From: JBCCGG01 sp039029395
Lineage (GTDB): Bacteria > Pseudomonadota > Alphaproteobacteria > Kiloniellales > JAKSDN01
DNA: 55,041 bases
Direction of reading: 5' to 3'
Assembly (NCBI GenBank): GCA_039029395.1
Contig: JBCCGG010000040.1
Location: 1-55,041 of the forward strand
Positions 47,287 through 54,855 of this stretch are shown here, one piece after another (position 1 is the first letter of the stretch; each line of letters begins with the position of its first letter). The notes under the pieces are model-generated. The model was not told where the DNA came from. It did not search any database and saw nothing but the letters and a program-made list of their open reading frames with translations. The position numbers and the translations under genes were made by a program.

Positions 47287-48467
47287 GTACGCTCGAGCCG
47301 CCGGACGGTGAACGCGGCGGCCAAGCCGAGCAGCGCGGCGAGCAGCATCATGGCCAAGAGCCCGTGGGCCGCATTTTCGGGCGTGAGCACCATGCCGGTC
47401 AACGCGGACATGAGGGCGCCGCCGGCCACCGTGAGCGCCCCCGACAAGCCGGCCGCGCTGCCCGCCAGCTTGGGCCGCACGGAAAGCGCGCCGGCGTTGG
47501 CGCTCGGCAGCGTGATGCCGTTGCCCATGCCGTAGAAGACGCAGGCACCGAAGAAGGTGAGCTGGTGCTCGAGACCGCCGAGTAGGACAGCCAGTCCGAC
47601 CAGCAGCCCGGCGCAGGCGACCAAGCGCCCGGCGATCATCATGGTGGTGAGCGCGTGGCGCGCGGCGAAGCGGCCCGCCAGGAAGCTGCCGGCGACGAAG
47701 CCCGCGGCGGTGCTGCCCATGTAGACTCCGAGCGCGCTGGTGGGCATCTCGAAGACCGCCGCGGCGACCAGAGGCGCGCCACCCAGAAAGCTGTAAAAGC
47801 CGCCGATCGAAAAGGCCATGCAGAGACTGTAGCCCCAGAAGCGGCGCGACCGGAGAAGCTCGGGATAGCTTCGGATCTGCTGCACCAGGGTTTCCGCGCG
47901 CGCCTGGTTGGTCTCGCGCAGGTCGCCCCAGCAAAGCCCGAAGATCGCAACGCCCATAACGAGAAACGCCCAGAAGCTCACGCGCCAGCCGAAGATCTCG
48001 TCCAAGGCGCCGCCGGCCATCGGCGCCAGCATGGGCGCGAGCGCATAGGCCATGGAGAGGTAGCCCAGCAGGCTGGCCGCCCGCTGGGGCCCGGCGATGT
48101 CCCGGATCACCGCGAGCGACACCGTGTAGCCGGAGATGATCGCCGCCTGGATCATGCGGAAAAACAGGAAGCTCCAAACATCCTGGGCCAAGAGGCAGCC
48201 AAGCGAGGCCAGGCAGAAGATCGCCAAGCTGGCCAGCATGACCGGCCGCCGCCCGAAGCGGTCAGAGAGCGGCCCCATGACCAGCTGCAAGACCGCGGTC
48301 ATGGCGGCATAGCCCGCGATCGAAAGATTGACCACGGCGTAGCTCGCCTCGAAGTCCGCCGCGATGTTGGAAAGCGACGGCAGGAAGAGGTTGAGCGAGA
48401 CAACAGAGAGACCGCACAGCAGGATCAGCGTCACGAAGTGTGGCGGTCTATCGGCGGTCCTAGACAT
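47283..48467 (-). CDS. Bcr/CflA-type MFS multidrug efflux transporter
   Basis: A 394-residue inner-membrane protein with about twelve transmembrane helices. Family signatures are 'SLNLFLPSLSNIAADF', 'QLVMGPLSDRFGRRPVMLAS' (MFS motif A, about 60-80) and 'RMIQAAIISGYTVSLAVIRD' (about 105-125, the drug-resistance helix region). It exports drugs such as bicyclomycin or chloramphenicol by proton antiport. GAGAGGATC precedes the ATG at 48467. Upstream on the same strand lie a 15-codon leader peptide and an intrinsic terminator, so expression is probably controlled by attenuation. Confidence 0.92.
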   Translation of the reverse strand: MSRTADRPPHFVTLILLCGLSVVSLNLFLPSLSNIAADFEASYAVVNLSIAGYAAMTAVLQLVMGPLSDRFGRRPVMLASLAIFCLASLGCLLAQDVWSFLFFRMIQAAIISGYTVSLAVIRDIAGPQRAASLLGYLSMAYALAPMLAPMAGGALDEIFGWRVSFWAFLVMGVAIFGLCWGDLRETNQARAETLVQQIRSYPELLRSRRFWGYSLCMAFSIGGFYSFLGGAPLVAAAVFEMPTSALGVYMGSTAAGFVAGSFLAGRFAARHALTTMMIAGRLVACAGLLVGLAVLLGGLEHQLTFFGACVFYGMGNGITLPSANAGALSVRPKLAGSAAGLSGALTVAGGALMSALTGMVLTPENAAHGLLAMMLLAALLGLAAAFTVRRLERT

Positions 48468-48495
48468 AACGATCCTCTCGCTCTGGCAAGCGCAC

Positions 48496-48524
48496 AAAAA
48501 AACGCCCCCGAAAGTTCGGAGGCG
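48496..48524 (-). terminator. Intrinsic terminator inside the leader of the MFS gene (attenuator)
   Basis: On the minus strand CGCCTCCGA (48524-48516) pairs with TCGGGGGCG (48511-48503) with one G-U-type mismatch, a 4-nt loop, and seven T residues (48502-48496). It lies 29 bp before the MFS start codon and after the leader peptide, so RNA polymerase must read through it to express the transporter. Confidence 0.85.
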
Positions 48525-48538
48525 CATGGGGTCTCGAT

Positions 48539-48560
48539 TTGGAGTCCGTTACCGGTCCAA
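48539..48560 (-). promoter_or_regulatory. Hairpin spanning the leader peptide stop codon
   Basis: On the minus strand TTGGA (48560-48556) pairs with TCCAA (48543-48539), and inside it CCG with CGG. The loop contains GTAA, so the leader TAA stop lies in the loop. A ribosome finishing or stalling in the leader would melt this hairpin. That makes it the natural pause or alternative structure of an attenuator; pairing alternatives with the terminator arm were not computed. Confidence 0.55.
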
Positions 48561-48596
48561 GCGCCTTTCTTCCCTGACGACGACGGCGATGTTCAT
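48549..48596 (-). CDS. Leader peptide of the MFS transporter gene
   Basis: A 15-codon frame, MNIAVVVREERRLDR, with GGGAG about 10 nt upstream. It is followed by a hairpin over its stop codon and then an intrinsic terminator, and then the efflux transporter. The run of three valines followed by arginine-rich codons could mark a stall site for antibiotic-bound or starved ribosomes. Translation is not proven, but the arrangement of ribosome site, short frame, hairpin and terminator is hard to explain otherwise. Confidence 0.65.
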   Translation of the reverse strand: MNIAVVVREERRLDR

Positions 48597-48663
48597 GGCA
48601 GAGGTCTCCCAAATCTTCGGCTGGCACGCTAGGCAGAACCCAGCGGCCTGTCAAGCCGACAGC

Positions 48664-49305
48664 TCAGCTCGCTACGGTAAAGCGCGCACCGCGGTGTCTC
48701 GGCGCCTCGGCCTCGTCGATCAAGGCGACGGCGAAATCCTCCATGGATATACGCGACTCCCCTGCCCCGTCGAACAGCAATTCGTCCGTGCCGATCCGGT
48801 AGTCTCCCATGCGCTCGCCGGGCGTCAGCAGGGCGGGCGGAGAGACATAGGTCCAGTGGCCGCGCGGGTCGGCCAGGCAAAGCTCGTACTGGGCAAAGCT
48901 CGCCCGGGCGATCGGCAGCACCGGCGCGGGCAGAAAGCCGGGCGCGCTCAGCACGGTCTCGCCGTCTTGGCCGGGCAGCTTGAGGCTCGCCGCGCCGCCC
49001 ACGATCAAGAGCGGGATTTCGGCCAACGCCGCCCCGTCGAGCAGCGCGCCGGTGAGCGGCACCAGCGCCGGTTCCTCGCCGTCGGGCGGGCGCAGGGCCG
49101 TGATCGCGAGATCGTGGCCGGCCATCAGACGGGCCGCCGCCGCGCGCTCGCCGACTTCTGCGACCCGGGCGACGGCGCCCTGGGGTATCTCGCCGGCCTG
49201 CGCCTGGCGCCTGACCACCGCCGTCACATCGTGACCGCGCGCGAGAGCCTCTTCGCCAATACGACGGCCAACGTCGCCCCTGGCGCCGAAAAGAATGATC
49301 TTCAT
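48664..49305 (-). CDS. NAD(P)H-binding epimerase/dehydrogenase-like protein
   Basis: A 213-residue Rossmann-fold protein of the YwnB/NmrA-like group. The nucleotide site is at the N-terminus ('MKIILFGARGDVGRRIGEEA'). 'VTAVVRR' follows, then 'LLIVGGAASLKLPG', 'WTYVSPPALLTPGER' and 'RISMEDFAVALIDEAEAPRH', all typical of this family. AAGGAGATG precedes the ATG at 49305, which also overlaps the stop of the upstream EamA gene as ATGA. The pair is therefore co-translated and is likely under the MarR-type operators at 50207-50253. Confidence 0.9.
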   Translation of the reverse strand: MKIILFGARGDVGRRIGEEALARGHDVTAVVRRQAQAGEIPQGAVARVAEVGERAAAARLMAGHDLAITALRPPDGEEPALVPLTGALLDGAALAEIPLLIVGGAASLKLPGQDGETVLSAPGFLPAPVLPIARASFAQYELCLADPRGHWTYVSPPALLTPGERMGDYRIGTDELLFDGAGESRISMEDFAVALIDEAEAPRHRGARFTVAS

Positions 49306-50189
49306 GTTCTCATCTCCTTCAGGTTCGGAGTGGCCTTGCCGATGGCGGGGCCACCCATTTGGGCGAGCCAAACGCTGCCCAGGACGCCCAGGGCGCCGAT
49401 GATCTGTGGTTCGCTAAGACCCTGGCCGAGCAGCGTCCAGCCGAGGATCACCGCGGTCACAGGGCTGAGAAAGCCGAGCGCCGAGAGCGCCGCCGGTTCG
49501 ATCCGGCTGAGCCCGCGAAACCACAGGACGTAGGTCACCGCCGCGCCGATCAGGCTCAGATAGGCGAGACCCATGAGGTTCTCCCCGCTCAGGCGCGGCA
49601 ACGGCGGCTCGAGCCAGAGCGCAAGCGGCAGCAGCAAGAGGCCGCCGGCGGTGAGCTGCCAGGCCGTGAAGGTCAAAAGCGAGACCGGCGGCTGCCACTT
49701 GCGGCTCAGCACCGTGCCGGCCGCCATGGCAAGCGCGCCGCCCAGACCGGCCGCCACGCCGATCGGGTCGAGGGCGGCGGCGGGCGTCAGCACGAGCAGC
49801 GCGACGCCGCCGAGGCCGGCCAGCGCGGCCACCACGGAGAGTGCACGCACGGCCGAGCCCAAGACCATCTGCGCCAGGAAGATCACGATCAGGGGCTGAA
49901 GCGCCGCCAAGGTCGCCGCGACGCCGCCCGGCAGGCGGTAGGCGGCGACGAACAGCAGCGACCAGAAGATCGTGAAGTTGAGCGCACCGAGCAGGAAGAC
50001 CCGGCCCCACCAGATCCCCGTCGGCAGAAGCCGCACGACCGCGAGCAGCAGCAGACCCGCTGGCAGTGCCCGCAGCAGGGCGACCGTGATGGGATAATTC
50101 GCAGGCAGAAGCTCGCTGGTCACGATGTAGGTGCTGCCCCAGATCGCAGGCGCCAGGCCGGTCAAGAGCAAATCGTTCGTGCGGGTCAT
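49302..50189 (-). CDS. EamA/DMT family transporter
   Basis: A 295-residue inner-membrane protein with ten predicted helices in two EamA halves (first helix 'LLLTGLAPAIWGSTYIVTSE'; second half from about 145, 'GLGGALAMAAGTVLSRKWQ'). Its layout, including 'LRALPAGLLLL' and 'GALNFTIFWSLLFVAAYRLP', matches the RhaT/YdcZ-like exporters often found next to MarR regulators. It is divergent from a MarR gene with two palindromes between. The frame is open further upstream, but the ATG at 50189 gives a normal start. Confidence 0.9.
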   Translation of the reverse strand: MTRTNDLLLTGLAPAIWGSTYIVTSELLPANYPITVALLRALPAGLLLLAVVRLLPTGIWWGRVFLLGALNFTIFWSLLFVAAYRLPGGVAATLAALQPLIVIFLAQMVLGSAVRALSVVAALAGLGGVALLVLTPAAALDPIGVAAGLGGALAMAAGTVLSRKWQPPVSLLTFTAWQLTAGGLLLLPLALWLEPPLPRLSGENLMGLAYLSLIGAAVTYVLWFRGLSRIEPAALSALGFLSPVTAVILGWTLLGQGLSEPQIIGALGVLGSVWLAQMGGPAIGKATPNLKEMRT

Positions 50190-50206
50190 GAGTGCGTCCC
50201 CGGTGA

Positions 50207-50226
50207 TTATCTTGATATCAAGATAA
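50207..50226. promoter_or_regulatory. MarR-type operator, copy 1
   Basis: TTATCTTGATATCAAGATAA is a perfect 20-bp palindrome located 18 bp upstream of the EamA transporter ATG. The ATCTTGA/TCAAGAT arms recur in the second site 7 bp further on. Binding by the adjacent MarR protein is inferred. Confidence 0.8.
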
Positions 50227-50233
50227 GTGCGGT

Positions 50234-50253
50234 ATATCTTGACTTCAAGATAT
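50234..50253. promoter_or_regulatory. MarR-type operator, copy 2
   Basis: ATATCTTGA (50234-50242) and TCAAGATAT (50245-50253) form a perfect 9-bp inverted repeat with a 2-nt CT spacer. The centre is 27 bp from that of copy 1, and it ends 21 bp before the MarR start. Together the sites can control both divergent genes. Confidence 0.8.
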
Positions 50254-50274
50254 TTTTTAGTGCAAGATCCAGCG

Positions 50275-50763
50275 ATGGACCACGTCGATCGGATTCTTGC
50301 CCAATGGCGCCGGGAGCGGCCCGACCTGGATGTCGCGCCCATGGGCCTGATCGGGCGCGTCAAACGGCTTGCGCTCTGTCTGTCGCAAGAGATGGAGCGG
50401 ACCTGGGCGGCCCACGGTCTCAATGGCGCCAGCTTCGACGTGCTGGCGACCCTGCGCCGCGCCGGCCCGCCCTACCGCCTGTCGCCGGGCAACCTGATTA
50501 CGTCGACCATGGTGACCTCGGGCACCATGACCAACCGCATCGACCAGCTGGAAAAGGCCGGCTACGTGGAGCGCATCCGCAATCCGGAAGACGGCCGCGG
50601 CTTCCTGATCGCGCTCAGCGACCAGGGCTTCGCGGTGATCGACGCCGCCGTCACCGATCATGTCGCGACCCAGGCGCGCCTGGTCGCCGGCTTGACCCAG
50701 GCCGAGCGGCGGGCGCTCAACAAATTGCTCAAGGGTTTTCTGGGCAAGCTCGAACAGGATTGA
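50275..50763 (+). CDS. MarR family transcriptional regulator
   Basis: A 162-residue winged-helix regulator. The fold is seen in 'LIGRVKRLALCLSQEMERTW', 'LNGASFDVLATLRRAGPPYR', 'TSTMVTSGTMTNRIDQLEKA' and the wing 'VERIRNPEDGRGFLIALSDQ'. The ATG at 50275 was preferred to one at 50227, which would lie inside operator copy 2. It is divergent from the EamA-epimerase pair and probably represses both directions. The ligand is unknown. Confidence 0.92.
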   Translation: MDHVDRILAQWRRERPDLDVAPMGLIGRVKRLALCLSQEMERTWAAHGLNGASFDVLATLRRAGPPYRLSPGNLITSTMVTSGTMTNRIDQLEKAGYVERIRNPEDGRGFLIALSDQGFAVIDAAVTDHVATQARLVAGLTQAERRALNKLLKGFLGKLEQD

Positions 50764-50821
50764 CCTGCAATCCGCTTGGCCTAGTCTGCACTCCGTCGTC
50801 CTGTGGCCCAGGAAGCCCGTC

Positions 50822-51424
50822 ATGAGCATTGAACATTTGCTTGCCTTCAACTTGGCGCTGCTGGCCGCCTTGGTGAGCCCGGGGCCGGCGCTGCTCTACG
50901 CCGTGCGGGCGACGCTCGGCGGCGGACGGGCGGCTGGCCTTGCGACCGGCTGTGGCTTGGCGACCATGGCAGCGGCCTGGACCCTGATGGCCTTACTCGG
51001 TTTGGAGGGGCTGTTTCGCCTGTTCCCCTGGGCCTACACGAGCTTCAAGGTGATCGGCGCGCTCTATCTGCTGTACCTGGCCTGGAGCGCCTGGCGCGGC
51101 GCAAGGCACCCGATCGGCCAGGCGGCCAGGCCCAAAACGCGCGCCTTCGTCGGTGGGCTGCTGGTCAACCTGGCCAATCCAAAATCGGTGCTCTTCTCCG
51201 CCGCGGTCCTGGTGGTGATCTTTCCGGCCGGGCTCACCGTGACGGATAAGGCGATCATCGTCGCCAACCACTTGGCGGTCGAGGTCATGGCATACGGCGC
51301 CTTCGCCTTGCTGCTCAGCACCCAAGCGGTCGGCCAGCGCTACCTGCGCCTCAAGCCGATGTTCGACCGCCTCTCGGCTTTGATCCTGGGCGGCCTCGGT
51401 CTGCGTCTCATGGTCGAGCGCTGA
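50822..51424 (+). CDS. LysE/RhtB family amino-acid exporter
   Basis: A 200-residue inner-membrane protein with six hydrophobic segments. The family signature is near the N-terminus ('NLALLAALVSPGPALLYAVR', with the conserved 'PGP'), followed by 'GRAAGLATGCGLATM', 'KVIGALYLLYLAWSAWRG' and 'FVGGLLVNLANPKSVLFSAA'. Members export basic amino acids, homoserine or threonine; this one cannot be assigned. It follows the MarR gene after 58 bp on the same strand. Confidence 0.92.
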   Translation: MSIEHLLAFNLALLAALVSPGPALLYAVRATLGGGRAAGLATGCGLATMAAAWTLMALLGLEGLFRLFPWAYTSFKVIGALYLLYLAWSAWRGARHPIGQAARPKTRAFVGGLLVNLANPKSVLFSAAVLVVIFPAGLTVTDKAIIVANHLAVEVMAYGAFALLLSTQAVGQRYLRLKPMFDRLSALILGGLGLRLMVER

Positions 51425-51425
51425 C

Positions 51426-52199
51426 TTAGGCCGGCAGCTTCTTCGTCCAAGCCACCAGGGTCTTGTAGGGAAAACGCACGTGGTCCGGGTCGGCGAGATC
51501 CGGGCTGGTGCCGGCCAGTTGGCGCACTTGCCGGGCAACCTCTTCCCGGCGATCGTCCGGCAGGGCGGCGATGAAGCTGACGGAAAGGATTCGCTTGACC
51601 ACCACGGTCTCGAAGCTGCCCTCGTGGTGATGAGTAAAAATCTCTTCGATGAGCGGAGCGAATCCTTCGGCGGGAAAGCACAATCGCCACTGGCCTTCAT
51701 GAAAGCGTGGCGTGGCCCGTTCGAAGGGATCCATGATGCGGTCGAGCGCGGCGACCCAGTCCACGGTCACGTCGCGCATGTTCCAGATCAGGCCGAGCGC
51801 GCAACCGGGTTTAAGCACGCGCCGGAACTCGGCAAGGGTGTCCCCGGTGGCAAACCAATGAAACGACTGGGCGCAGAAGATCCCATCGAGGCTTTCGTCG
51901 GCCAGAGGAATCTCCGCCGCATTGGCGCCGAGCGCCTGGGCCATGGGGCAGGTTTCCCTCAGCTTGTCGCGCATGCCATCGACCGGCTCGAGCGCGATGA
52001 CACGGGCACCGCTGCCCAGCAGCCGCGCGGTGAACTTGCCCGTCCCCGCGCCCAGGTCAGCCACGACGGACCCTGGTCCGATTCCCACGCGCTCTTTCAG
52101 CCAGCCGTCGATCTCTCCGGGATAGCCGGGCCGGCCGGTGACATAGGCCGCGCTGGCTTGGGAAAAGGCTTCGCGCGCGGCGGGGTTTACCTCTGCCAT
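51426..52199 (-). CDS. Class I SAM-dependent methyltransferase
   Basis: A 257-residue methyltransferase of the 'AAYVTGRPGYP' type. SAM motifs are 'SVVADLGAGTGKFTARLL' (about residues 44-61), 'VIALEPVDGMRDKLRE', 'LDGIFCAQSFHWFATGDTLA' (about 106) and 'FRRVLKPGCALGLIWNM'. The ATG at 52199 gives the family start 'MAEVNPAAREAFSQASAAYV'. The substrate is unknown. It lies between the convergent LysE gene (1 bp gap) and the divergent Ldh-type gene. Confidence 0.9.
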   Translation of the reverse strand: MAEVNPAAREAFSQASAAYVTGRPGYPGEIDGWLKERVGIGPGSVVADLGAGTGKFTARLLGSGARVIALEPVDGMRDKLRETCPMAQALGANAAEIPLADESLDGIFCAQSFHWFATGDTLAEFRRVLKPGCALGLIWNMRDVTVDWVAALDRIMDPFERATPRFHEGQWRLCFPAEGFAPLIEEIFTHHHEGSFETVVVKRILSVSFIAALPDDRREEVARQVRQLAGTSPDLADPDHVRFPYKTLVAWTKKLPA

Positions 52200-52304
52200 G
52201 GTCGGTCCTCGGGTTGCTGGTCCTTGCGCAGATGACTGGTTTTCCGCGCCGCCGTCAAATGGCACAGTCGGTCCCGTCGTCCGCTTGAACAGAAGACCCC
52301 AGCC

Positions 52305-53327
52305 ATGCCGACCTTGCCGCCCGCCGCGCTCGAAAGCTTCGCCCGCCGCCTGCTGGAAGCGGTCGGCACGCCGGAGGATATCGCGGCCTGCGTCGCGGCC
52401 CACCTGGTGGACGCCAACCTGAAGGGCGTCGACTCCCACGGTGTGCAGCGCCTGCCCGACTATCTGGCCGAGATCGCCCGCGGCGACATTCAGCCGGCCG
52501 CGCGGCCGAGCCTGGCCAAGCAGACCAGCGGCACGGCGGCCTTCGACGGCGGGCGCGGCTTTGGCATCCATGCGCTCGATCAGGTGGCCGGTCACGCGAT
52601 CGAGCTGGCCAAGACCCGGCGCATCGCGGCGGTCGGTTTGACCAACGCCGCCCATACGGGCCGCATCGGCGCCTTCGCCGCCAAGATCGCTGAGGCCGGG
52701 CACTTCGCGCTGATCCTGGGCGGCGGCGCCCACCGGGTGTGGGCCACGGTCGCACCCCACGGCGGGCGCGAGGCGGTCATGAGCACCAACCCCTATGCGC
52801 TTGCCCTACCCGGCGCCGAGCACGGCCCGGTCGTGGTCGACTTCGCGACCAGCGCGGCGGCGCGGGGCAAGATCGCCGCCTATCAGGCGGCCGGCAAGGC
52901 GATCCCTGAGGACTGGGTGCTCGACCGGCACGGCCAAGCGACCAGCGATCCGGCGGCCCTGTTCGAGGGCGGCGTGCAGCTGCCCATGGCCGGCCACAAG
53001 GGCACGGGCCTCGGCCTGATCGCCGAACTGCTGTGCTTCGCCATGCTGCCCGACACCATGACCGGCCCCCACGACCTCAACTGGCTGGTCCTCGCCCTCG
53101 AGATCTCCGCGTTCCGCGACCAGCAGGCCTACGCCGCCGACTGCCGGGCCTTCCTGGACAAGCTGAAAGCGATCCCGCCGGCGCCGGGCTTCGCCGAGGT
53201 GCTGATCCCCGGCGAGCCGGAAGCACGCGAGGAAGAAAGACGGCGCGAAGAGGGCATTCCGCTGCCCGAGGCGACCTGGGCGGAGATCCAAGCGACGGCG
53301 GAGCGGGTTGGCGTGGCGGTGGAATAG
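52305..53327 (+). CDS. Ldh/malate-type NAD(P)-dependent oxidoreductase
   Basis: A 340-residue protein of the malate/L-lactate/ureidoglycolate dehydrogenase family (type 2). Characteristic text is 'NLKGVDSHGVQRLPDYLAEI' (the conserved D-S-H-G catalytic region, about 45), 'GLTNAAHTGRIGAFAAKIAE', 'STNPYALALPG' and 'MAGHKGTGLGLIAELLCF' (about 225). It would oxidise a 2-hydroxy acid or reduce a 2-oxo acid or imine. The length is normal. No operon partner is seen; the methyltransferase is divergent. Confidence 0.92.
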   Translation: MPTLPPAALESFARRLLEAVGTPEDIAACVAAHLVDANLKGVDSHGVQRLPDYLAEIARGDIQPAARPSLAKQTSGTAAFDGGRGFGIHALDQVAGHAIELAKTRRIAAVGLTNAAHTGRIGAFAAKIAEAGHFALILGGGAHRVWATVAPHGGREAVMSTNPYALALPGAEHGPVVVDFATSAAARGKIAAYQAAGKAIPEDWVLDRHGQATSDPAALFEGGVQLPMAGHKGTGLGLIAELLCFAMLPDTMTGPHDLNWLVLALEISAFRDQQAYAADCRAFLDKLKAIPPAPGFAEVLIPGEPEAREEERRREEGIPLPEATWAEIQATAERVGVAVE

Positions 53328-53358
53328 ACCACACCTCGAGTGCCGCTACCCTCTCCCG

Positions 53359-54786
53359 TCAAAACGCACCAACCTCCTTTGCGAGGCTGGCGACATACAT
53401 CACGACCCACAGGGCGAAGAGATAAAAGCAAACTAAGGACTGCAAACCAGAGACGACTCGAACCCAACCGGTTGCCTGCAGGCTGTACTCCCTGGGCTGG
53501 ATGCGGGCCATCCAATTGCCAACGCTCAGTCCGCGAAAGCCAAAGTGAAAGGCGGATAGAACGCTGAAATGAAAGGCGTTAATGGCACCCCTGAAGGGAT
53601 ACACACTCTCGTTGCCGAGGACGCGTTCTGGTGACTTTCGGTCTCGGTCTTCAATTCGATCCTCGGGCCAAACGCGGTAAACGCCCGAGCGTGTATTCAC
53701 GTAAATGGGAAAGCAGTAAACAAGTGTGAGACCGAGTACGATCAATCCCAACCCTATCAGCGGCTTTCCCGGCGACATGCCGTAGTCGCTGGTCCACCCG
53801 AAGAGTACGACGTTGTAGGTCCGCGCCCATACGCTCGACCTTTCGTTGCGCGTCTTGTTCAGAGCAAAGTTTACTTCCCGCCCCGCATCTCGCATTCCCG
53901 CATCAATGAGAATATCGCGAAACTCTAGGAGCTGCGCCGCGTTCACGCCGTAGGTCAAGGTCTCCAATCCCTCCAATCTGGACAGGCCCTGAGGAGACGG
54001 CAATACATGCGGGTTAAAGTACACCTCTGTCAGGTTAGATTTGCTCAAATACGTACCGGCCATTATCGCGCTTTGAAAATTTGCTTTGGTCAAGTTGACT
54101 GTCGTCAAGTCGGCCCCGGAAAGGTCGGCAGAATCGAACACCGCACCTTCTAGATCCGAGTAGCGTAGCACCGCGCCCGTCAAATCAGCTTTGTAAAAGT
54201 TCGCCCCTCTCAGATCGACGTTCCTCAGGATCGCACCACGCAGGTCCGCCTTTCGGAAACAGGCTCCACGCAAATCAACTTTCATTTCCGGGTGTACTGC
54301 GCCGTACTTCTTGAGTTGCGAGAAATCAACGAGGCTTAAGTTTAGCCTGTCAAAATTCTTGCCCGGTGACGTGGTATCGCCGCATTTATGGTAGGAAAGC
54401 TTTTTTACGTCCTCCGTCGGGCTCCGCCTATCTGGTCGAGAATGAACAGGAAACCAGTTCGCACCGTTCTCACGAAGCCAATCTTGATGCTCAACATACC
54501 TGTTGCATAGGTCAAGGGGTGTTAGAGGATTGGTTTGAAAAACACTCCAGCGATTCCGCGCCGGATTCTTCAGTACGTCATGGGTGATGCCTGGAATCTC
54601 ATCGATGTGAAGATCCTCTATGCGCAGGAGACTCCATTGATCCAAGTGGTAGATCTTCATTTCCCGACTTGTGCACACTTCCGTCTCTTGGGAGTTGCGG
54701 TCAGCCCAAACTGAGAGACTGTTGAATGTCAGGGCACCAAAGAGCGCAATCGAGCTAAACCAAAGCAGGTGACGTCGTTTGGTCAT
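53359..54786 (-). CDS. Pentapeptide-repeat membrane protein
   Basis: A 475-residue protein. An N-terminal signal-anchor or signal peptide ('LLWFSSIALFGALTFNSLSV') is followed by a soluble region with 'LCNRYVEHQDWLRENGANWF', then about 18 pentapeptide units of the A(D/N)LxG type ('DLRGACFRKADLRGAILRNV', about residues 155-255). The C-terminal 170 residues contain about three transmembrane helices and 'SGVYRVWPEDRIED', 'FHFSVLSAFHFGFRGLSVG' and 'GWVRVVSGLQSLVCFYLF', shared with the gene at the left edge. Codon use is less GC-rich than in the neighbours. The ATG at 54786 was chosen over one at 54831. Function unknown; a surface or pore-related role is possible. Confidence 0.85.
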   Translation of the reverse strand: MTKRRHLLWFSSIALFGALTFNSLSVWADRNSQETEVCTSREMKIYHLDQWSLLRIEDLHIDEIPGITHDVLKNPARNRWSVFQTNPLTPLDLCNRYVEHQDWLRENGANWFPVHSRPDRRSPTEDVKKLSYHKCGDTTSPGKNFDRLNLSLVDFSQLKKYGAVHPEMKVDLRGACFRKADLRGAILRNVDLRGANFYKADLTGAVLRYSDLEGAVFDSADLSGADLTTVNLTKANFQSAIMAGTYLSKSNLTEVYFNPHVLPSPQGLSRLEGLETLTYGVNAAQLLEFRDILIDAGMRDAGREVNFALNKTRNERSSVWARTYNVVLFGWTSDYGMSPGKPLIGLGLIVLGLTLVYCFPIYVNTRSGVYRVWPEDRIEDRDRKSPERVLGNESVYPFRGAINAFHFSVLSAFHFGFRGLSVGNWMARIQPREYSLQATGWVRVVSGLQSLVCFYLFALWVVMYVASLAKEVGAF

Positions 54787-54855
54787 GTGTTTTCCAGCAC
54801 CGTGACATTCAGTCGGCCCTAATGGAAACAAAGGTAGAAGATATCCCGCGATTGT

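Noticed and set aside
46345..48177. Long minus-strand frame across the GlxA and MFS genes
   Set aside because: It is a shadow: the GlxA gene on the plus strand and the MFS gene in another minus frame explain the region.
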